64,000 nt of DNA from Plantibacter elymi (nom. nud.) (lineage in GTDB: Bacteria; Actinomycetota; Actinomycetes; Actinomycetales; Microbacteriaceae): assembly GCF_900177795.1 (NCBI RefSeq), contig NZ_FXWJ01000005.1:457730-521729 (forward strand), given 5' to 3'. Positions within the stretch are counted from its first letter, which is position 1, and every line of letters begins with the position of its first letter. Below the pieces are notes generated by a model that saw only the letters and a list, made by a program, of their open reading frames with translations, was not told the DNA's origin and searched no databases. Positions 8,683 through 19,136 of this stretch are shown in pieces. The position numbers were made by a program, and so were the translations under genes.

Positions 8683-9351
8683 TCAGCTCGGGTGGTCGGA
8701 CTCGTCGAGCCACCGGAAGGTGTGCGCGACGGCGTCGACGAGGGCGACGAGGACTTCGATCGCCGACTGCGGGAGACGTTCGGACCCGACACGCCCGAGG
8801 ACGCTGCAGGACAACACGAGGGCGAGGGAGCGAGGCCGGTCGACCTGCCGGGGGACGAAGTAGTCGATGCGCACCAGGTCGAGCGGCTTCCCGTCGGCGG
8901 TCTCGCGGTCGACCCGAAGCGCCCGGGTCACGGGCAGCGGCCCGAACCACTCATCGGTGATCGTCACCGGGCGGCCGCCGACGGGAGGCCGGGACCAACG
9001 CTCGGGCAGCCGGTCGTCGAGGTACCCGAGTCGGGCCTCCGCCGTCGCCTGCGCCACGAGGATGTTGGCTGGGATCATGGCGCCGCCGCGAGGAGCGACG
9101 GGCAACAGCACATCGACGCCGCCGTTCGCCGCGGCGTTCGAACGGAGCGCTCGCAGCTGGTCGCGGAGGACCGCTCTGAGCCTGGCGATCTCCGTCGACG
9201 ACGCGCGAGCAGGGTCCGACGGCACCAGCCGATCGACGATCGCCTCGATGGGCTCCTCCGCCGGCAGATGGGCCCAACCGGGCGGGAGGACGAAGCCGTA
9301 GCGTCCGACAGCGGCACTCCGGGTGGCGCCCCCGTGTGTCGGCATGGTCAT
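8683..9351 (-). CDS. Unknown protein, last gene of T7SS-like operon
   Basis: I do not recognise this 222-residue soluble protein. It has no signal peptide or membrane helix. It opens with a block containing YGFVLPPGWAHLPAEEP, has a helical middle (about 45-95), and ends with a beta-rich stretch (TRALRVDRETADGKPLD, RIDYFVP) before a final helix with HTFRWLDESD. A near-terminal short helix ending in F-x-W recalls small alpha/beta cargo-binding folds, but that is a guess. The ATG at 9351 overlaps the upstream stop (ATGA), so its product is made together with the membrane protein before it. A role as accessory or immunity protein of the WXG100-like system is inferred only from operon position. 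Confidence 0.8.
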   Translation of the reverse strand: MTMPTHGGATRSAAVGRYGFVLPPGWAHLPAEEPIEAIVDRLVPSDPARASSTEIARLRAVLRDQLRALRSNAAANGGVDVLLPVAPRGGAMIPANILVAQATAEARLGYLDDRLPERWSRPPVGGRPVTITDEWFGPLPVTRALRVDRETADGKPLDLVRIDYFVPRQVDRPRSLALVLSCSVLGRVGSERLPQSAIEVLVALVDAVAHTFRWLDESDHPS

Positions 9352-9809
9352 GGGTGCTCCGTTCCGGTTGTCCGGAGGTCGCGCGCGGCGTCGGCCGCGC
9401 GGCGCTCGGCCCAGAACGCGACGAGCTGACCGACGACGATCGCGGCGAGGCCGAGCCACACCGCGACGGCGAGATCGTGCGGCCACCCGGGGTCGAACGG
9501 GAGCTTCGCCTCGACGCGCTGCGAGACCAGCACCCCGGCGAGCTGGATGCCGCCGAAGACGCCGGCGAAGGCCTGTCCGGTACGTCGGTGCCGCCCCCAC
9601 CAGGCGAGGCGCAGGGTGGGGACCAGGAGCGCGACCGGGAAGACCGCGTACCACCACGCCGCCGGCGTCCACGGTCTCGGACCGTCGCCGGGGAAGGCGA
9701 GGGGGACGACCGCCGCGATCAGCCACGTCACGATGAGGACGCCGGTTGCGAGCAGCGCGACGAGGACCGATCGGGGGACGGCGACGCGGGTCGATCCGGT
9801 CGCGGTCAC
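9348..9809 (-). CDS. Four-helix membrane protein of T7SS-like operon
   Basis: This 153-residue protein has four predicted membrane helices: about 14-36, 49-67, 80-97 and 112-132, the last including AVAVWLGLAAIVVGQL. The basic C-terminus is probably cytoplasmic. No family was recognised. It overlaps both neighbours by four bases (ATGA type), which argues for stoichiometric production with them. In operons of this layout a small membrane protein could be an immunity factor against a membrane-active effector or a membrane component of the export route. Neither is shown by the sequence. Confidence 0.8.
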   Translation of the reverse strand: MTATGSTRVAVPRSVLVALLATGVLIVTWLIAAVVPLAFPGDGPRPWTPAAWWYAVFPVALLVPTLRLAWWGRHRRTGQAFAGVFGGIQLAGVLVSQRVEAKLPFDPGWPHDLAVAVWLGLAAIVVGQLVAFWAERRAADAARDLRTTGTEHP

Positions 9810-10465
9810 GAGCGCCCCGCCTCCGGATCACCGGGAGCGGCGGACCCGCGAAGCACCTCGTCGAATGCCAGCGACCTCGCGAGGACGTCGAGTTCGGGCT
9901 GCAGTCGCGCCATGAGTGACAGGTCGTAGTCGGCATAGGCGATCGACACATAGGCCGTCTGGAGCCGCCAGCCGTAGCTGCGCACCGCCGTGAGCGTGCC
10001 GTCTGCCGCACGACGACGCTTCACCGCGACGACTCCGTCGCCGAGATGCGGCGAGACGAACGGCTCGATCTCCGGTACCCCGTCGAGCCCCGGCTGGTCC
10101 AGCTGGAGGAACGACTCGAGCGAGCGGTACGGACCGAGACGGGAATCCGTCGCGGTGATGCGGACGATGCGGGCCGGTCGGCTGAGATCCGGGGCGTAGG
10201 CCACGGACCAGGCGGTGCCGGTGCCGTCTCGACTCAGCGACAGCTGGATGAGGTCGTCCCGCAGGGCGGTCCGCTTGAGGAAGGCGAACCGTGAGCGCTT
10301 GGCCACCCGTCTGGACACGGCGTCCGCCCAGGAGCGCGGCTCGTCGAAGTCGCCGAAGGGCCACACGTGCGGGACCCAGTGCCAACGGTCGAGATCGATG
10401 CCGCGCAGGTGCACGGTGAGGACGGCCGGGTGGACCTCGGCGCCGCCTCGGGAGCCGTCGGTCAC
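9806..10465 (-). CDS. Unknown 219-residue protein of T7SS-like operon
   Basis: This soluble protein starts with GTG at 10465, overlapping the stop of the upstream gene (GTGA), and overlaps the next gene by four bases. The first third is Trp/Arg-rich (RWHWVPHVWPFGD), and the middle and end are predicted beta strands (TAWSVAYAPD, RIVRITATD, TAYVSIAYADYDL) followed by a helix. This layout resembles the 222-residue protein at the operon end, so the two may be distant relatives. No catalytic motif or signal peptide is visible. Its function is unknown; an accessory or chaperone role for the upstream T7SS-like substrate is only an inference. Confidence 0.78.
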   Translation of the reverse strand: MTDGSRGGAEVHPAVLTVHLRGIDLDRWHWVPHVWPFGDFDEPRSWADAVSRRVAKRSRFAFLKRTALRDDLIQLSLSRDGTGTAWSVAYAPDLSRPARIVRITATDSRLGPYRSLESFLQLDQPGLDGVPEIEPFVSPHLGDGVVAVKRRRAADGTLTAVRSYGWRLQTAYVSIAYADYDLSLMARLQPELDVLARSLAFDEVLRGSAAPGDPEAGRS

Positions 10466-11835
10466 GGTCCGTCTCCGTCCGTCGTCCCTGCTCCGCTCAG
10501 CGAGGGGAAGGTCTGCGGTTCGATCAGGTCGAAGGCGAACGGTCCGTCGGGCGCCGGCCGGACGATGCCGTTGTGGCCGCCCGAATCGGTCGCCGTGTAC
10601 GACCCTTCGAAGTCGGGCACCGTGGGCACGAGCGCGTACTCGTCGACCTGTTCGCGCTGCGTGTCGCCCGTGAGCGGGATCAGGGGGATCGGCTCCTGAT
10701 GGGCGGCTGGAGCGCGATCGTTGGGTGCCAGGTCGGGCAATGCGCTGGGCGAGCCCGCGGCGATCGCCCTGCCCGTCGTCGTGCCGATCATCGCGAAGAT
10801 GTCGATCTTGTTCGTGAGGTAGTACTCGGCGGCCGCCTGCTGATCCGCGCCCTGCCGTACGAGGGTGTCGAGGAAGTCGTCGGCGTTCGCGTTTCTCGAC
10901 GTGGTCGTGGGGATGCCGGAGAGCGATCCGACACCTCCGGGCGGAGCATCCATGTTGCGGAGGAGCGCTTTGATCGGCCCCTTCGCGAAGCGGCTGAACG
11001 GGATGAGCCCGATGAGGTCCCACGTGAGCTGTGACTCCAGGCCGCGTTCGCCGGTTGCCATCGCGGCACCGGTCATGCCGGCTTGGAGCAGGCCGACCCC
11101 GAGTCCCATCGCACCGACGATCCCGATGGCGATCGGGATGCCGGGTACGGCGGCCAGGCCACCCGTCACGACGGTCGCGACGACGAGCGCGGCGATGGCG
11201 AGGACGGCGGCGATGACGAGGACGACGACCGCCGCCACCGTGAGGAAGTCGTAGACGGCACGACCCCAGTCGTCCCACCAGGTGTCGTTCATACCGTCGC
11301 CGTCGACGGCGGTGGTGATCATCGACGCGGCGGTGCGACCGGCGTTCTCTGCTCGGATCGTCGCGTTCTCCAGGTCGACCTGCGCCTGCGACTGGGCGAT
11401 CCGTGCGAGTTCCAGGCGGTTCCAGGCCAGGTTCGACGTCTCCCGGGTGGACGCCGCGTCCGTCGCCGCAGGGTCTGCCTGCGCAGTCGCAGCGGCCTCG
11501 AACTTCTCCAGGTAGTCGGTGTTGGCGCTCGCATGCTCGCTGTCTGCGGCCTCAGCGGCGGCGATGGCGTCGCGTTCGTCCTGTTGCGCGGCTTCGAGCT
11601 CGGTCGCGTAGTAGTCGAGCGCCTGCTGCACCGCGCGGTAGCGGGGCTCGGTGAGCGCCAGGTTCTCTCCGAGGTACTCGGCGTTGTTCCGGTACTCGAT
11701 GACCGCGAGGCTCGTCTGCTCGCCGAGCTCGATGGACTGCAGCTGGGCGGCCGCCTCGGTGATGGTGTCGGCGATGCTGCCGTACGTGCCCGCCCAGGTG
11801 CGGAGAGCAGCCGGGTCTCCTGCGATGGGGCTCAT
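10462..11835 (-). CDS. T7SS-substrate-like protein with helical N-terminus and membrane hairpin
   Basis: This 457-residue protein starts with a long alpha-helical region (residues 1-175, MSPIAGDPAALRTWAGTY then coiled-coil-like Ala/Glu/Gln stretches) as in actinobacterial T7SS-secreted proteins of LXG or PE-like layout. A Y75-x3-E79 pair resembles the YxxxD/E export signal. Residues 184-190 are TWWDDWG, then 195-225 and 228-262 are hydrophobic and probably form a membrane hairpin. The C-terminal 190 residues (266-457) have no recognised domain and end in a disordered Pro/Gly tail. It follows a WXG100-like gene with a four-base overlap. It may be a polymorphic effector or a structural protein of an ESX-like pathway; no toxin motif was found. 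Confidence 0.8.
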   Translation of the reverse strand: MSPIAGDPAALRTWAGTYGSIADTITEAAAQLQSIELGEQTSLAVIEYRNNAEYLGENLALTEPRYRAVQQALDYYATELEAAQQDERDAIAAAEAADSEHASANTDYLEKFEAAATAQADPAATDAASTRETSNLAWNRLELARIAQSQAQVDLENATIRAENAGRTAASMITTAVDGDGMNDTWWDDWGRAVYDFLTVAAVVVLVIAAVLAIAALVVATVVTGGLAAVPGIPIAIGIVGAMGLGVGLLQAGMTGAAMATGERGLESQLTWDLIGLIPFSRFAKGPIKALLRNMDAPPGGVGSLSGIPTTTSRNANADDFLDTLVRQGADQQAAAEYYLTNKIDIFAMIGTTTGRAIAAGSPSALPDLAPNDRAPAAHQEPIPLIPLTGDTQREQVDEYALVPTVPDFEGSYTATDSGGHNGIVRPAPDGPFAFDLIEPQTFPSLSGAGTTDGDGP

Positions 11836-12128
11836 CCTTCGTCCTCGGTTCCTGCAGCGGCCGCCGCGCTGTCGGTCTCCCAGCTGTCGACCTCGTCGGC
11901 GATCGCGGTGCCGAGTCCGTTGAGCGTGGTGATGGCCTCGGAGAAGTCCTTTCGGCGGCTGTCCCAGCCTGCCGCGAACTCCTGCAGGGTCCTGGCGAGC
12001 AGCTCGTGCGGCACGAGGTCGCCGGCCGTGGCGGTGTTCTGCTCGGCCTCGTCGAACTCCGCTTTGATCACCGCGAGATTGGCGGTGGTGTCACGGATGA
12101 GCCCGGTGTCGACCACGAACTGGTCCAT
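11832..12128 (-). CDS. WXG100-like small helical protein, first gene of operon
   Basis: This 98-residue all-helical protein has a central Trp at position 55 (FAAGWDSRRKDF) between two long helices. That fits the size and layout of WXG100/ESAT-6-like proteins, although a strict W-x-G is missing. The acidic Ala-rich tail (WETDSAAAAAGTEDEG) could be disordered. A strong ribosome site AAAGGAG lies five bases before the ATG, making this the lead gene of the operon that runs to 8683. In T7SS loci a small helical partner often dimerises with the N-terminus of the larger substrate encoded next to it. No EccC ATPase or other secretion machinery is encoded in this window. Confidence 0.75.
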   Translation of the reverse strand: MDQFVVDTGLIRDTTANLAVIKAEFDEAEQNTATAGDLVPHELLARTLQEFAAGWDSRRKDFSEAITTLNGLGTAIADEVDSWETDSAAAAAGTEDEG

Positions 12129-12248
12129 CGATACTCCTTTCGGCGGAAGCATCCAGTCTATGAAGCCGGGAACGCGCCCTCCATGGGGAGGACTCCCCAC
12201 GCCCGTCGTCGGGTCCCGGGATCGGGCCGCGATGTCGGGGGCGACGGC

Positions 12249-12254
12249 TACCAT
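12249..12254 (+). promoter_or_regulatory. -10 box of dnaX, leaderless
   Basis: TACCAT ends six bases before the GTG start of dnaX at 12261, so transcription should begin at or next to the start codon. No ribosome binding site precedes that GTG. Confidence 0.6.
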
Positions 12255-12260
12255 TGGTGG

Positions 12261-14939
12261 GTGGTCACAGCTCTGTATCGCCGGTATCGGCCCGAGACGT
12301 TCGCCGACTTGATCGGTCAGGCGCAGGTGACCGATCCCCTCATGACGGCCCTGCGCACCAACCGCGTCAACCACGCGTACCTGTTCAGTGGTCCACGTGG
12401 TTGCGGCAAGACGACGTCCGCGCGCATCCTCGCCCGTTGCCTCAACTGCGCCGAGGGCCCGACCGACACCCCGTGCGGTGTCTGCGCGAGCTGCGTCGAC
12501 CTCTCCCGCGACGGCTCCGGCTCGCTCGACGTCGTCGAGATCGACGCAGCCAGCCACAACGGTGTCGACGACGCCCGCGACCTCCGCGAGCGCGCGATCT
12601 TCGCGCCCGCGCGCGACCGCTACAAGATCTTCATCCTCGACGAGGCGCACATGGTCACCCCGCAGGGCTTCAACGCCCTGCTGAAGATCGTCGAGGAGCC
12701 ACCGGAGCACGTGAAGTTCATCTTCGCGACGACCGAGCCCGACAAAGTGATCGGCACGATCCGCTCGCGCACCCACCACTACCCCTTCCGGCTCATCCCG
12801 CCGGCACAGATGCTCGACTACGTCCAGCAGCTGTGCGAGAGCGAGCACGTGGGTGTCGAGGCCGGCGTGCTGCCGCTCGTCGTCCGGGCCGGTGGCGGTT
12901 CCGCCCGCGACACGCTGTCCCTGCTCGACCAGCTGATGGCCGGCTCCGAGGGCGACTCCGTCGACTACGAGCGCGCGGTCGCCCTGCTCGGCTACACCCA
13001 CACGGCGCTGCTCGACGAAGTGGTCGACGCCCTGGCCACCCGCGATTCCAGTGCCGCCTTCAGCACGGTGGACCGCGTCATCCAGACCGGCCAAGACCCA
13101 CGTCGCTTCGTCGACGACCTGCTCGAGCGACTCCGCGACCTCATCGTCGTGGCCGCCACGGGCGAGAACGCGGCAGCGGTCCTCCGAGGGCTCCCGCAGG
13201 ACGAACTCGACAAGATGCTGGCCCAGGCGCGGGCGTTCGGCATCGCCGAGCTGTCGCGCACGGCCGACGTCGTGAACGAGGCGCTCACCCAGATGACGGG
13301 CGCGACGTCGCCCCGGCTCCACCTCGAGCTCATGATGGCGCGCATCCTCGTGCCCGCAGCCGACGACTCCGCTCGTGGTGCGTTGGCACGGGTGGAGCGG
13401 CTCGAACGTCGCATCGGCGTCGAAGGAGCTGCCGCCGAGGGCGGCCAGGCAGCGGTCACGGCACAGCCTGCGGTCTCGGCGCAGACCGTGGTCGCCGACC
13501 GCGCTCCGGCCCCTGCCGGCGCGGTGCCCACGAGCACCGCGGCTCCCACCCCGACCACCGGTTCCACCGCGCCCGCACCTTCCGGCCCGTCCGCGGCTCC
13601 CGATCGTCGACCGGTGCAGGAGTCCGACCACGCGCAGCCCGCCGCCCCTCGGGTCGGCCCGGTCACCCTGCAGCACATCCGCGACGCCTGGCCCGAGATC
13701 GTGGCGCGGGTCGAGAAGGCCGACCGCAAGGCATGGATGATCGTCGTCAACACCCAGGTCGGCGGGTACTCGGACGACGACGTCCTGACGCTCGTCTTCG
13801 CGAACAACAGCGACCTCAACGACTTCAAGGCACGTCACGCCCCCGGCACCGGTGTCGCGGAGGTCCTGCGCACGGCGGTCCTCGACGTCCTCGGCGTGCG
13901 GGTGAAGTACCTCGCCAAGGTCGCCGGTGCCGACGAGCCGCCGGCACCGCGGGCCACTGCGCCCGCCACCGGCGCTCCGTCGTCGGAGTCGTCCGCCTGG
14001 TCGACCCCGAGCCTCCCGCAGACGGTCGCCGCCCCCGCCGCCCCGGAGTCGTCCGGCGGCACCGGCGGGTCGGGAGCCCGCTCCTCGTGGCCCACCGTCG
14101 CACCAGCCGGTGGCGAGTCCCCAGCCGCCGAGCCGACGAACGCCGATCCGTCGGCTGCTGCGTCGTCGGCACCCGCGTCGTCGGTCACCGCCCCGGTCGA
14201 GGAGCAGACCTCCGTGTCCGCTTCCTCGTGGGCGACGGTCGCGCCGCCGGCTGACGAGTCCGAGCCGTCCCCGGTCCCTGAGCCGTCTGCGGTCCCTGAG
14301 CCGTCTGCGGTCCCTGAACCTGTCGAAGGCCCCACGTCATCGCCCACGCCTGCCTCGGCGTCCCAGCCGTCCCCGGTCCCTGAGCCTGTCGAAGGGCCCA
14401 CGTCGTCTGCCGCGCCTGCTTCGGCGACCCGGCCGTCTTCGGTCCCTGAGCCTGTCGAAGGGCAGCCCGGACGACCCGCCGGATCCGGAGCACCCGAGAC
14501 GCCGGCCGGCTCACCCGCGCAGCGGCAGCCGTCGACCCCGCCGCGCCAGCAGGCACCAGCCCGAGGCCCGTCCAACGGCGACGCGCTCGGCTCGCGCACC
14601 GTCACCTGGGACGTCGTCTCGATCCCGTCAGACGACGACGCACCGCCGCCGGACGACGAGCCGCCGTACCCCGACCCGTTCGAGTCGTCGGCTCCTGCTC
14701 CGTCCCCTGCGGCCGGCGCGCCAGCAGTAGGTCCCGCCGGCGCACCGCAGGCCGCATCGGCTGCCGCGCCCGTCGCCGAGCAGCGCCCGCAGCCCCCGGT
14801 CCGGATGCGCCAGGCGCCTCCGGTGCCGACCACCCACCCCGCGGGCGACAACCGGTACGGCGAGAGCGTCGTCCGCGAGCTCCTCGGCGCCACATTCATC
14901 GAGGAGCAGCCGCACGAGCCGCGCTCCGGAGGGCGGTAG
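12261..14939 (+). CDS. dnaX: DNA polymerase III gamma/tau subunit
   Basis: This 892-residue protein is the clamp-loader ATPase subunit. Walker A is G44-PRGCGKT, zinc-binding cysteines are C60, C63/C72, C75 and C78, and the Walker B region reads ILDEAHMV. The AAA+ core and oligomerisation domain cover about residues 1-370; a conserved tau-like block (about 465-565, TLQHIRDAWPEIVARVEKADRKAW) follows, then a long Pro/Ala/Ser-rich tail. I chose the GTG at 12261 because VTALYRRYRPETF begins the conserved domain and a -10 box lies six bases upstream. Unusually, the tail contains three REP-like elements translated as VPEPVEG. recR starts 3 bp after the stop, a conserved dnaX-recR pairing. Confidence 0.96.
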   Translation: MVTALYRRYRPETFADLIGQAQVTDPLMTALRTNRVNHAYLFSGPRGCGKTTSARILARCLNCAEGPTDTPCGVCASCVDLSRDGSGSLDVVEIDAASHNGVDDARDLRERAIFAPARDRYKIFILDEAHMVTPQGFNALLKIVEEPPEHVKFIFATTEPDKVIGTIRSRTHHYPFRLIPPAQMLDYVQQLCESEHVGVEAGVLPLVVRAGGGSARDTLSLLDQLMAGSEGDSVDYERAVALLGYTHTALLDEVVDALATRDSSAAFSTVDRVIQTGQDPRRFVDDLLERLRDLIVVAATGENAAAVLRGLPQDELDKMLAQARAFGIAELSRTADVVNEALTQMTGATSPRLHLELMMARILVPAADDSARGALARVERLERRIGVEGAAAEGGQAAVTAQPAVSAQTVVADRAPAPAGAVPTSTAAPTPTTGSTAPAPSGPSAAPDRRPVQESDHAQPAAPRVGPVTLQHIRDAWPEIVARVEKADRKAWMIVVNTQVGGYSDDDVLTLVFANNSDLNDFKARHAPGTGVAEVLRTAVLDVLGVRVKYLAKVAGADEPPAPRATAPATGAPSSESSAWSTPSLPQTVAAPAAPESSGGTGGSGARSSWPTVAPAGGESPAAEPTNADPSAAASSAPASSVTAPVEEQTSVSASSWATVAPPADESEPSPVPEPSAVPEPSAVPEPVEGPTSSPTPASASQPSPVPEPVEGPTSSAAPASATRPSSVPEPVEGQPGRPAGSGAPETPAGSPAQRQPSTPPRQQAPARGPSNGDALGSRTVTWDVVSIPSDDDAPPPDDEPPYPDPFESSAPAPSPAAGAPAVGPAGAPQAASAAAPVAEQRPQPPVRMRQAPPVPTTHPAGDNRYGESVVRELLGATFIEEQPHEPRSGGR
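14273..14462 (+). repeat. In-frame REP-like elements forming a 66-bp tandem repeat inside dnaX
   Basis: Full REP-like copies start at 14309, 14375 and 14441, exactly 66 bp apart, so each unit adds 22 residues without shifting frame; each is read as VPEPVEG. Two truncated copies (GGTCCCTGAGCCGTCTGC) at 14273 and 14291 repeat with an 18-bp period and are read as VPEPSA. Confidence 0.9.
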
Positions 14940-14942
14940 GCC

Positions 14943-15542
14943 ATGTACGAGGGAATCGTCCAAGATCTGATCGACGAGTTCGGGCGGCTGCCCGGTATCG
15001 GTCCGAAGTCGGCGCAGCGCATCGCGTTCCACATCCTCCAAACGGAGTCGTTCGACGTGTCGAAGCTCGCCGAGTTGCTCACCGTCGTCCGCGAGAAGGT
15101 CAAGTTCTGCGAGATCTGCGGCAACATCTCCGAGCAGAACCTCTGCAGTGTGTGCCGCGACCCGCGCCGTAACCCGGCTCTGATCTGCGTCGTCGAGGAG
15201 CCGAAGGACGTCGTCGCCATCGAGCGCACGCGTGAGTTCCGCGGCTTCTACCATGTGCTCGGCGGCGCGATCAGTCCGATCGACGGCGTCGGCCCCGACG
15301 ACCTGAACATCCGTCGCCTCATGCAGCGCCTCGCCGACGGCACCGTCACCGAGGTCATCATCGCGACCGACCCGAACCTCGAGGGGGAGGCGACCGCCAC
15401 CTACCTCAGCCGGCTGCTCCTGCCGATGGGCATCCGTATCACGCGCCTCGCCTCCGGTCTCCCCGTCGGCGGCGACCTCGAGTACGCCGACGAGGTCACC
15501 CTCGGTCGTGCCTTCGAGGGTCGCACCGTCGTCAGCGGCTGA
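14943..15542 (+). CDS. recR: Recombination mediator RecR
   Basis: This 199-residue protein has the normal RecR length and order: helix-hairpin-helix ([17 protein letters not shown], about 14-30), a four-cysteine zinc finger (C56, C59, C68, C71), a Toprim domain ([14 protein letters not shown] to [12 protein letters not shown]) and a C-terminal region with [16 protein letters not shown]. It works with RecF and RecO to load RecA at single-strand gaps. It begins three bases after the dnaX stop, so the two are co-transcribed. Confidence 0.97.
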   Translation: MYEGIVQDLIDEFGRLPGIGPKSAQRIAFHILQTESFDVSKLAELLTVVREKVKFCEICGNISEQNLCSVCRDPRRNPALICVVEEPKDVVAIERTREFRGFYHVLGGAISPIDGVGPDDLNIRRLMQRLADGTVTEVIIATDPNLEGEATATYLSRLLLPMGIRITRLASGLPVGGDLEYADEVTLGRAFEGRTVVSG

Positions 15543-15596
15543 TCACCCCGCCTCGTCGCCCGCCCCTCCACCCCCTCTTCTTGCCATCGGTCCGTT

Positions 15597-15656
15597 CTCA
15601 GGAGTCGGCCGGTGTGTCGGGGCTGGTGGGTTCCGCCGCGCCGACGGACTCCTGAG
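15597..15656. terminator. Bidirectional hairpin between recR and the GNAT gene
   Basis: Perfect 10-bp arms CTCAGGAGTC (15597-15606) and GACTCCTGAG (15647-15656) flank a GC-rich loop of 40 bases. It lies in the 134-bp gap between two convergent genes, so termination in both directions is the simplest role. Its outer CAGGAG/CTCCTG arms match those of the hairpin at 16466-16532 on the other side of the GNAT gene. Confidence 0.6.
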
Positions 15657-15676
15657 TCAGGGCAGCCGGGCGCGCC

Positions 15677-16429
15677 TCAGGCGTCGGCAGAGGGCGCCGG
15701 CCACTCGGCGACCACCGGGCGGGCCGACAGTTGTCGGCCGATGGCGGAGAAGCCGAGCTTGCGGGCGACGGCGCGTGAGCCGGGGTTCGTGTCGGCGGCC
15801 CGCCACTGGGGGAGGAGTCCGGCGGCGAGTGCGTGCTCGACCGCGGTCGAGGCGAGCCGGGTCGCGAGGCCGGTCCCACGAGCCTCCGGGGCGGTCAACG
15901 CCGTCACGTGCGCGACGCCCAACGGCCACGACCGGTAGCCGGCGACGGCGAGGACCCGACCGTGCTCGCGCACCGAGAACAGCGGAGACGTGATGCCGAA
16001 GATCCCGCTCTCCGAGGCCTCGTCGTCGCCCACCTTCGACAGCAGCGACTCGATGGCAGGGTCACTCGCCTTGCTCGCCACCACGTCGATCTCCTCGGCC
16101 GGTCGGAACCGCCCGGGCAGCAGGTAGTCGAGTGTCGCCGGTCCGAGGACCTCCGCGACCTGCACCCGTGAGCGGAGGAACTCGACCGTCCCGACGCTCC
16201 TCGGGGATTCGTCCTCGATGGCGAGCCGCCTGGCGGTGTCCTCGTCGGGCACGATCGCGAGGGCACTGCCGTCGATCTCGACGACGCCGATCCATCCGGG
16301 CGGGCACGCCATCGAGCCGGCGTTCACGACGACGGCGACGCGGCCGGCGGAGAACCGTGCGGTCGGCGAGGCGAGTCCCTGCCAGAGGCGTCGCACCGTC
16401 GCGAGCACCCGCGCGTCTTCCTGCTGCAT
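15677..16429 (-). CDS. GNAT-family N-acetyltransferase-like protein
   Basis: This 250-residue protein has a C-terminal GNAT fold. Motif A for acetyl-CoA is VTALTAPEARGTGLATRL with the R-G-T-G-L pyrophosphate loop, followed by NPGSRAVARKLGF as motif B. The N-terminal ~110 residues are a separate unrecognised alpha/beta domain. The acceptor substrate cannot be predicted. The ATG at 16429 has TAGGGT six bases upstream on the minus strand and no ribosome site, fitting a leaderless mRNA. It is divergent from lysC, with a structured inverted repeat between them. Confidence 0.82.
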   Translation of the reverse strand: MQQEDARVLATVRRLWQGLASPTARFSAGRVAVVVNAGSMACPPGWIGVVEIDGSALAIVPDEDTARRLAIEDESPRSVGTVEFLRSRVQVAEVLGPATLDYLLPGRFRPAEEIDVVASKASDPAIESLLSKVGDDEASESGIFGITSPLFSVREHGRVLAVAGYRSWPLGVAHVTALTAPEARGTGLATRLASTAVEHALAAGLLPQWRAADTNPGSRAVARKLGFSAIGRQLSARPVVAEWPAPSADA

Positions 16430-16435
16430 AGGCCA

Positions 16436-16441
16436 ACCCTA
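16436..16441 (-). promoter_or_regulatory. -10 box of GNAT gene, leaderless
   Basis: On the minus strand TAGGGT ends six bases before the ATG at 16429, the same spacing as at dnaX, mqo, tdk and others here. Confidence 0.55.
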
Positions 16442-16465
16442 CCGAGGCCCAACCGTCTCACCGCC

Positions 16466-16532
16466 GCAGGAGATCGGGCCGACAGCAGGACCGGACGGGC
16501 CGAAGCATCCTGCTGCCGGGCGGATCTCCTGC
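16466..16532. other. Nested inverted repeat in the divergent GNAT/lysC control region
   Basis: Outer arms GCAGGAGATC (16466-16475) and GATCTCCTGC (16523-16532) pair perfectly. Inner arms CAGCAGGA (16483-16490) and TCCTGCTG (16508-16515) also pair perfectly, separated from the outer arms by seven unpaired bases on each side. It lies upstream of the lysC -10 box, so it is not part of the predicted lysC leader mRNA. Confidence 0.75.
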
Positions 16533-16589
16533 CTCTGAGCGGGTGAGGGTGCCCTTCGTCACATGAACGGCGCGGAATGCCCGGATGGG

Positions 16590-16595
16590 TAGGAT
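16590..16595 (+). promoter_or_regulatory. -10 box of lysC
   Basis: TAGGAT lies about 47 bases before the lysC ATG, predicting a ~40-base leader that includes the ribosome site CAGGAGA at 16631. There is no room for a lysine riboswitch. Confidence 0.5.
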
Positions 16596-16641
16596 GATCG
16601 CTGGGCCGCTCGTGCCCGCACCGACTTCCCCAGGAGATCCG

Positions 16642-19102
<2,461 letters not shown>

Positions 19103-19136
19103 CCGGCCTTCCCTCCATCCGATCGGGGACGACGAC

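Noticed and set aside
12006..12260. Longer N-terminus for DnaX
   Set aside because: The open frame extends upstream but the extra residues do not fit DnaX, which starts with ALYRRYRPETF; a -10 box sits just before the GTG at 12261.
11832..13838. Very long minus-strand open frame opposite dnaX
   Set aside because: Only its last 98 codons (from 12128) look like a protein and have a ribosome site; the rest is the GC-rich shadow of dnaX on the other strand.
16596..16641. Lysine riboswitch before lysC
   Set aside because: The predicted leader is only about 40 bases, far too short for the lysine riboswitch, and no matching structure was seen.
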